Shown: one piece after another, positions 17,001 through 26,000 of the stretch
How the letters are laid out: each line of letters begins with the position of its first letter
How positions within the stretch are numbered: the stretch's first letter is position 1
Source: JACPYF01 sp947085525
Lineage (GTDB): Bacteria > Patescibacteriota > Saccharimonadia > Saccharimonadales > Saccharimonadaceae
Direction: 5' to 3'
Length of the DNA stretch: 64,000 nucleotides
NCBI GenBank assembly: GCA_947085525.1
Contig: CAMTWU010000004.1
Coordinates: forward strand, 60,419 to 124,418
The notes under the pieces: model-generated
What the model saw: only the letters and a program-made list of their open reading frames with translations
The model's database searches: none
Told to the model about the DNA's origin: nothing
Made by a program: the position numbers and the translations under genes

Positions 17001-20000
17001 GCCATCCAGCCTAACCATAAAGCTAGCGATATATGTTGTATTTGGCTGCACCGTCCCACCACTGAAGGAGGCACCTTCTTGGCTACCAGAGTATGTACTG
17101 GTGTCTACCATCAATGAGTTCGATCCCGAGTATGCTTGAGTAGCAGTTTGGCCAATTGATGCACCGCCGTATGGGACCCAACCAGCATCCCCAGATTCGA
17201 AATCTGTATTCGAGTTGTAGGCACTTGTAGATTCTAGCTGAACAGAATCGATATACATCGTTCTCGCAGTTGCATCAGTTTGCTTTATATACACATAGTC
17301 AGTACCACTTACATCCCCTGTAACAAAGCTACATGTTACCTTTGTCCAGCCTCCACCATTGATAGTGCTGGTATTGGATGTACACGCAGTGTCAGTCGAA
17401 CCGTCTTCGCTGCGACCAATCTCAATTGTATTGCTAGTGGCGGTTAGAGAAGCAACTTTCACATAGTATGTGAGCGTATAGTTTGTTTGCGATGCCAAGG
17501 CATAGTTATATTTCGCGCCATCATTTGCTGCTGTGGTTGTAAATGACAGACTACCACTACCCAAATAGTTTTGAGCTGTGGTCTGCGTAGGAGTACCAGC
17601 GGCACCATGCGCAGCCCATCCAGTTGCATTCGTTTCGAAATTACCATTACTCAGTAAATTGTTTGTTGTAGCGGTATCAAATTTGACCAAATTATCACCC
17701 GCTGCATTGTTAACCTTGAATGCAGATGTTGAGTCGCTAGCATTTTGGAATAGACCTGTACCTGTGCCTGTCAAGTTACCCGTGAATGTCTTGTCCCCGG
17801 CAAATGTCTGTGTACCAGTACTGACTAGTCCAGGGAAGCTCGCATCAGCATTTTGCATGACCAAGCTAGTACCAGATATAACTGCACCGTTAGCAGACTT
17901 GGTTTGACTATCTATAGTACCGATACTCGTAACGCCCGCATCGGCTGCACATGTGCCTGCAGTAACAATACCACCAGTGGCAACCAAGTTTTGCAGTACC
18001 TGGCCACCGCTACATGTTGTTGTTGCACCTGCTACTCCGCCAACCCTGTAGATACCAGAACTATTAATGTCTCCATCAACATCAAATTTGTAGTTCGCTA
18101 GGCCGACATCCAAGCCAATACCGACGTTACCAGTAGAGCCATCTGCACTAATCATTGTCACACCACTTCCATCAGCGAATGTGTATGTGTCTAATGTTGA
18201 GAAAAGATCACTAAACACTGTGCTAATACCAAAGACTGCATTGGAGTTGGTATCGACAACGTAGAAAGTACTATCTATACCACCAGCACCTACAGTAACT
18301 GTTTTATTACCCGTATTGGTTGATACTGTCAGCACATTATTGTTTGAGGTATCCTCTACTACAAATGCGGTTGCTGAGTTCAGTCGTACAGTTGTACCAC
18401 TAGTAAATGTCTTTGCGCCCGCTAGTGTCTGTGTACCAGTTGTCACCATACCTGGGTTTGTGCCATCTGCTGGACCGAATGTGATTGTGCTGCCAGATAT
18501 TGATGCACCATTTGCAATTGATGAACCGCTAAATGCACCAACTGTTGTCACACCTGTGTCGGTGTCGACATCCGCTGTACACACAAAAGCCGTGCCGTTC
18601 CATTGAAGTTTATCAGTTCCCGCACAAGTTGGTGCACTGATGGATACAGTCGGACTCCAGCCCTCACCAGTCGATCCGGTGATTGCTATACCATTACCAG
18701 CTGTATTACCAGAGACATAGTCACCCGTAGTATCTGTACCTAATGCTACCGAGTTAGCTGCGATTGTGAGTGCTGTTGCACCTGTAGAATTTAGTGTTCC
18801 GGTTACGTCACCAGTGAAAGTATCGCCTGAAAGCGAAACAGTACCAGAACGGTCTGGGAATGTTATGGTTCGGGCACCTGTTGGATCCGTAATCGCAAAG
18901 GTTGTGTAGGTATTATTATTAGTAGCACCTTCAAATACTAGTGGTGAGGCTCCGCGGATCTCACCTGTAAAGGTAATACCATCAGCTGCGGCATCCCCTA
19001 GCGTTACGTCGCCGTTAGCAGTTAGGTTACCGCCTGTAATAACATTGCCATTGAATGTTTTGTCACCTGCGAAGGTTTGCGTACCGGTACTGACCAGACC
19101 TGGGTTTGAAGCATCAGCTGTCTGCAAGTACAGAGCTGTACCTGATATAACTGCACCGTTAGCTGATTTTGTTTGACTATCGATGGCACCGATACTTGTC
19201 ACACCAGTATCTGTGTCTGTATCACTAGCACATGCCCAAACGTCAGTAGTTTCATTCCATTTTAGTAGCTGAGTATCACTACAACCCTGTAATAACGTTA
19301 CGCCCGAAGCCAATATCTCTAGACCTGAGCCACTAGAAGTTGTTGATGATAAGGCATTTGCACTCGCAGCAATCGTCAGGGCGATATCATCAGCATTCAC
19401 AACGATACCACCGTTGGAACTCACTATAGCTAGGGTTGGCGTGCTGCCTTCTCCGGTTGCAGTTCCAGTCAAACCACCACCTGCTGTGACATTTGATACG
19501 TAGTCACCAGTTGTGTCTGTTCCAAGGGCAACTGAATTCGCCGCGATAGTTAGCGCTGTTGCTCCGGTTGAGTTCAAAGTACCAGTCACGTCACCAGTGA
19601 AGGTGTCGCCTGATAGCGAGACTGTGCCAGATCGGTCTGCAAAAGTAACAGTTCTAGCACCAGTAGGATCGGTAATTGCAAAAGTTGTATATACTCCGTC
19701 GTTTGTTGCGCCTTCGAATGCGAGTGGTGACGCGCCACGAACTTCGCCAGTAAATGTCAGCCCATCAGTTGCTGCATCGCCTAACGTCACATCGCCATTG
19801 GCAATAACATTCCCTGTAAAGGTTTTGGCACCAGCAAATGTTTGCGTGCCGGTAGTTACCATCCCGGGGTTGCTAGCATCTGCAGGACCAAAAGTAATAG
19901 TACTGCCAGAGATTGATGCGCCGTTGGCTATTGAGCTGCCGCTAAATGTACCGACGGTTGTGACTCCTGTGTCGGTGTCAGTGTCAGCTGCACACTCCCA

Positions 20001-23000
20001 TACGTCAGTAGTTTCATTCCATTTCAGTAGTTGACCGTTAGAACAGCCTTGTAACAAAGTAACACCACTTGTGAGCACCTCTAGCCCTGAACTGCTAGAT
20101 GTTGTAGATGACAAAGCATCTGTTGCTGATGTGAGGTCGATCGTGATATCGTTTGCATTTACAGTTATACCGTTGCCAGCACCAATGTCGAGAGTGACTG
20201 TGCCACCTAGTGACACTAAGCCGCCAGTTGTGAGACCACTGCCAGCAGTAACTGTGATTGAAGAATTTGCTAATTGTGAATTTGCGATACCTGTCGGAGT
20301 AATGTTTGTCGTGCTGGCCGCAGTCAGACGACCCTGAGCATCAACTGTGAATTGTGGAACTGCAATAGAACCGTTGGCGTTGTCTGCTGGTGCGTAAGTA
20401 CCGGCGGAAACTGCTGTATTCGCCAAACTAACTGTCGGTGTCCAACCTTCACCTGGTGTACCAATGACACTCAGTCCTGTACCAGCCGCAACATCAGCGA
20501 CATAGTTACCAGTTGTATCAGTCCCTAATGCCACTGAGTTAGCTGCGATAGTCAGTGCCGTTGCGCCACTAGAGTTCAGCGTACCTGTCACATCACCTGT
20601 GAATGTATCACCAGATAATGAAACAGTGCCAGAGCGATCAGGGAATGTAATAGTTCTTGCAAGCGTAGGATCAGTTATCGCGAAGGTTGTATATACTCCG
20701 TCGTTTGTTGCACCCTCAAATGCCAGTGGGCTTGCACCGCGGACTTCACCAGTAAATGTGATGCCATCAGTTGCGGCATCACCAAGTGTAACGTCACCGT
20801 TGGCATTCAAATTACCACCGGTAACGACATTACCATTGAATGTTTTGTCCCCTGCGAAAGTCTGTGTGCCAATACTAACCAACCCAGGGTTTGACGCATC
20901 GGCAGTTTGCAAGTAAACAACCGTACCAGATATCACTGCACCATTGGCAGACTTGGTTTGGCTATCAATTGTACCAACTGACGTTACACCGGTGTCAGTG
21001 TCGGTATCTGTATCAGCTGCACATTCCCACACATCAGTAGTTTCGTTCCATTTGAGTAGTTGTGAGTTTGAACAGCCCTGTAACAACGTTAATCCGCTAG
21101 ACAAAACTTCCAAACCAGAGCCACTAGATGTAGTCGATGAAAGACCATTCGCACTAGCGGCGATAGTTAGTGCAATGTCATCAGCATTAACCACAATGCC
21201 ACCATTTGAACTGACGATTGCTAGAGTTGGCGTACTACCTTCACCAGTCGCAGTGCCAGTTAAACCACCGCCTGCAGTCACGTTAGCAACGTAATCGCCA
21301 GTTGTGTCTGTGCCTAGCGCGACCGAGTTGGCTGCAATTGTCAGTGCAGTTGCTCCACTAGAATTTAACGTTCCCGTCACGTCGCCTGTAAATGTGTCTC
21401 CAGAAAGTGAGACTGTGCCTGATCGGTCGGCGAAAGTAACTGTTCTAGCGCCGGTAGGATCGGTAATTGCAAAGGTTGTATAGACCCCATCATTGGTCGC
21501 ACCTTCAAATATTAGTGGACTAGAACCACGTATTTCGCCCGTAAATGTCAGTCCATCAGTTGCTGCGTCGCCCAATGTGACATCTCCGTTAGCGCTAACA
21601 TTACCAGTAAAGGTTTTGGCACCAGCAAATGTTTGCGTGCCGGTACTAACCATGCCTGGGTTGGTACCGTCAGCTGGGCCGAAGGTTATTGTGTTTCCAG
21701 AAATTGATGCTCCGTTAGCAATTGAACTGCCACTGAAAGCTCCGATAGTTGTCACACCAGTATCTGTGTCAACATCAGCTGCACAACTAAAGGCCGAACC
21801 GTTCCAGGTAAGCTTATCTGTACCACTACAAGTTGGTGAGTTGATAGCTATTGTCGGACTCCAACCTTCGCCCGTAGAACCTGTGATTGCTATACCATTG
21901 CCAGCGGTATTACCAGTTACATAGTCACCTGTTGTATCAGTACCTAATGCGACAGAGTTCGCTGCAATAGTGAGCGCTGTTGCGCCAGTGGAATTTAGCG
22001 TACCTGTGACGTCACCTGTGAAAGTGTCGCCGGAGAGCGAAACAGTACCGGAACGGTCTGGGAATGTAACTGTCCTAGCTACCGTCGGATCAGTGATTGC
22101 AAACGTTGTATACACGCCATCGTTTGTTGCACCTTCAAATACTAGTGGTGAGGCGCCACGAATTTCACCTGTAAATGTCAGTCCGTCGGTAGCGGCATCG
22201 CCTAAGGTGACGTCACCATTTGCATTGAGAGTACCGCTCAGAACAGTGTTTCCACTAAATGTCTTGTTGCCAGCGAAGGTTTGTGTACCTGTACTAACTA
22301 GCCCCGGGTTAGATGCATCAGCAGTTTGCAACACCAAGCTAGTGCCGGATATAACCGCTCCGTTGGCTGATTTAGTTTGTGAATCAATCGTACCTATAGT
22401 TGTCACGCCTGTATCAGTATCGACATCCGCGGCACATTCCCACACGTCAGTTGTCTCGTTCCATTTGAGTAGTTGTGAGTTTGAACAACCTTGTAGCAGG
22501 GTGAGTCCAGTGCCTAAGACTTCGAGACCTGAACTACTAGATGTATTCGCTGATAGTGCATCGGTAGCAGCAGTTAAATCAATCGTAATATCGTTGGCGT
22601 TTACCGTAATACCATTGCCTGCACCAATGTCTAGCGCCACACTACCACCCAGTGATACAGGGCCACCATTAGCCAAGCCAGCGCCAGCCGTAACGGTCAG
22701 ACTAGAGTTTGTCAGTTGCGCATTTGCGATACCTGTTGGTGTGATGTTTGTGGTGCTTGCCGCGGTCAATCGTCCCTGTGCATCGACAGTAAATTGTGGA
22801 ACTGCTATTGAGCCGTTTGCATTGTCAGCTGGAGCGTATGTACCAGCAGAGACAGCAGTGTTAGCTAGGCTAACTGTCGGAGTCCAACCCTCACCCGGCG
22901 TACCGCTAACACTCAGTCCCGTACCAGCTGCAACATCAGCGACATAGTTTCCTGTTGTGTCTGTACCTAGTGCTACCGAGTTAGCTGCAATTGTGAGTGC

Positions 23001-26000
23001 TGTTGCGCCACTAGAGTTTAGTGTACCTGTGACGTCACCTGTGAATGTATCGCCAGATAGTGAAACAGTGCCTGAGCGATCTGGGAACGTTATTGTTCGA
23101 GCTAGCGTCGGATCGGTGATCGCAAATGTAGTGTAAACTCCGTCGTTTGTTGCACCTTCGAATGCTAAAGGTGAAGCACCACGAACTTCACCAGTGAATG
23201 TGATGGCATCTGTTGCGGCATTACCTAGTACAACGTCTCCATTCGCAGTTAGATTGGCATCTGCAATGACGTTTCCGTTAAATGTTTTGTTGCCTGCAAA
23301 GGTCTGCGTACCAGTTGAAACAAGACCAGGATTGCTAGCATCAGCTGTCTGCAGATATACAACTGTGCCGGATATCACTGCACCATTTGCAGACTTTGTT
23401 TGACTGTCGATTGTACCAACAGATATTACACCAGTATCAGTGTCTGTATCTGTATCGCTGGCACACTCCCAGCGCAGGCTAGATGTATTCCATTTGAGTA
23501 GTTGTGTATTGCCACAGCCTCGGATCAATCCTATTTCTCCGCCGCTGACTTCCAGCCCTGAGCCGCTGTTTGTTGTTGCAGTTGCTGTGTCACCACTATC
23601 AGAAAGATCCAGTGTAAGGTTGATTGTACCGCCCAAACTCACGCTACTGCCACCGGATAATCCACCAGATGTGTTCACAGTAATTGCGCTATTTGTCAGT
23701 TGTGAATTAGCAATACCAGTTAGTGTAACGTTGGTTGTACTAGCCGCAGTCAAACGACCTTGTGCGTCCACCGTAAATTGTGGCAGAGCTAGACTACCAT
23801 TTGCATTATCGCTCGGTGCATAGCTTGCCGCAGTAACTGCTGTGTTGTTGAGACCATATGTCACAGTAGAACCGCTACGTGTCGCAGTTGTGCCAGTACC
23901 GTTGCCGAATGTAACCGTACTGCCGCTGGTGATGTTTTGCGAACCACCTGTACCTGCAGCTGCAACATTAAAGTTCGTTGTGTCTGTGTCGGTATCAACA
24001 TCAGCTACACAGCTAAAGGCCGATCCATTCCAAGTCAGCTTGTCAGTTCCAGCACAAGTCGGTGAGTTAATCGCAATAGTCGGGCTCCATCCTTCACCAG
24101 CAGATCCTGTAACTGATATGCCATTACCAGCAGTGTTGCCAGCAACGTAATTACCTGTAGTATCAGTACCTAATGCGACCGAGTTTGCGGCAATAGTTAA
24201 TGCGCCGGCGCTAGTAACAGTTGCATCGCCGCTGATCATTGAATGGAGCAATACTGTTCCAGTTGCATCTGCAAACGTTACTGTTCGTGCCACAGTTGGG
24301 TCAGTGATTGCAAATGTAGTGTAGACACCATCATTAGTAGTGCCTTCGAATGCAAATGGCGAAGCTCCGCGTATTTCACCGGTGAATGTAATACCATCTG
24401 CAGCGGCATCGCCTAATGTGACATCCCCATTAGCACTGAGATTACCAGTAAATGTTTTTACACCAGCAAATGTTTGTGTACCGGTTGTCACCATACCAGG
24501 ATTAGTGCCATCAGCTGCGCCAAAGGTAAGTACGGTACCAGAGATACTACCACCATTAGCGATTGAAGCACCTGTAAATGTGCCGATGGATGTGACGCCT
24601 GTGTCTGTGTCGACATCAGTTCCACAAGCAAATGCACTACCGCTCCACTTCACAATCTGGCTGCCGGTACAAGCTAGGCCAGTAATGGTGTTGCCTGATC
24701 GGCTAAATAAACCGTTTCCTGTAAAGGTCAGTACATTCTCTTTACCGTTGAAAGTATTCCAGTCTGTTGAGGTGAGCAGTCCGGTTGTAGAGGTGTTAGC
24801 TGTTGGAATGGCTGTGCTAGTTGCAGATGTTATTTGCCCCTGTGCATTAACAGCAATAACTGGTATAGATGTCGAACTACCATATGTTGCAGCAGTTACA
24901 CCAGTATTGGCAATGTCTATGGTACCGCTAGTAGTGATGGTTCCACCATTTAGTCCCGTACCAGCGGTGATGCTAGTAACCGTTCCACCGCTGTTTGTGT
25001 CTGTGTCAGCCGCACATGCCCATATGCTTGTAGTCGAATTGTACTTGAGTAATTGACCGGTACTACAGCCGCGAAGTAATCCTATTTCACCACCACTTGC
25101 TTCTAATCCAGAACCGCTGCTAGTTGTTGCTGTGTTTGCATCGCCAGCATCCGAAAGATCTAGCGTTAGATTAATAGTACCACCCAGACTCACACTACTA
25201 CCTCCAGATAATCCACCAGCAGTATTTACTGTGATTGCACTGTTTGCAAGTTGTGAATTAGCTATTCCAGTTAGCGTGACGTTGGTCGTAGATGCTGCAG
25301 TTAATCGTCCTTGCGCATCGACTGTTAGTTGAGGTAGTGTGAGCACCCCTCCACCTGCGTTGCTCGGTGCATATGTACCTGCACTAACTGCAGTATTATT
25401 GAGACCATAAGTCACAGTTGAGCCACTACGTGTCGCGGTAGTTCCTGTTCCATTGCCAAATGTGACTGTACCGCCACTGGTAATATTTTGACTGCCACCA
25501 GTTCCAGCGGCAGCTACGTTAAAGTTCGTTGTGTCTGTATCGGTATCAACATCGCTCGCACAACTAAAGGCGGTACCGCTCCAGCTTAGCTTGTCGGTTC
25601 CACTACAGGTTGGTGAGTTGATACTAAAGGTCGAGCCACCTAGGCTCAAACCATTACCCGCGCTATAAGTTGTGCCACTGTTATTGTCAGCTCCACAAGC
25701 AAACGTACCAGCTGTCCACTTTGGTATTTCACCCGCAGAACACGCTAACCCTGTGACGGTATTACCAAATCGACTAAATAGGCCGTTGCCCGTAAAGGTT
25801 AAAACGTTTTCTTTGCCATTGAATGTATCCCAATCGGTGTCAGTCAATAGTCCAGTTGTTGAAGTCGTTGCAGTAGGAATTGCAGATGAGCTAGCGGAGG
25901 TGATCTGACCTTGTGCGTTAACTGTAATGATCGGTATTGAAGTTGACGAACCATACGAGGCGGCCGTGACGCCTGTGCTGGCAATGTTGATCGTGCCACT

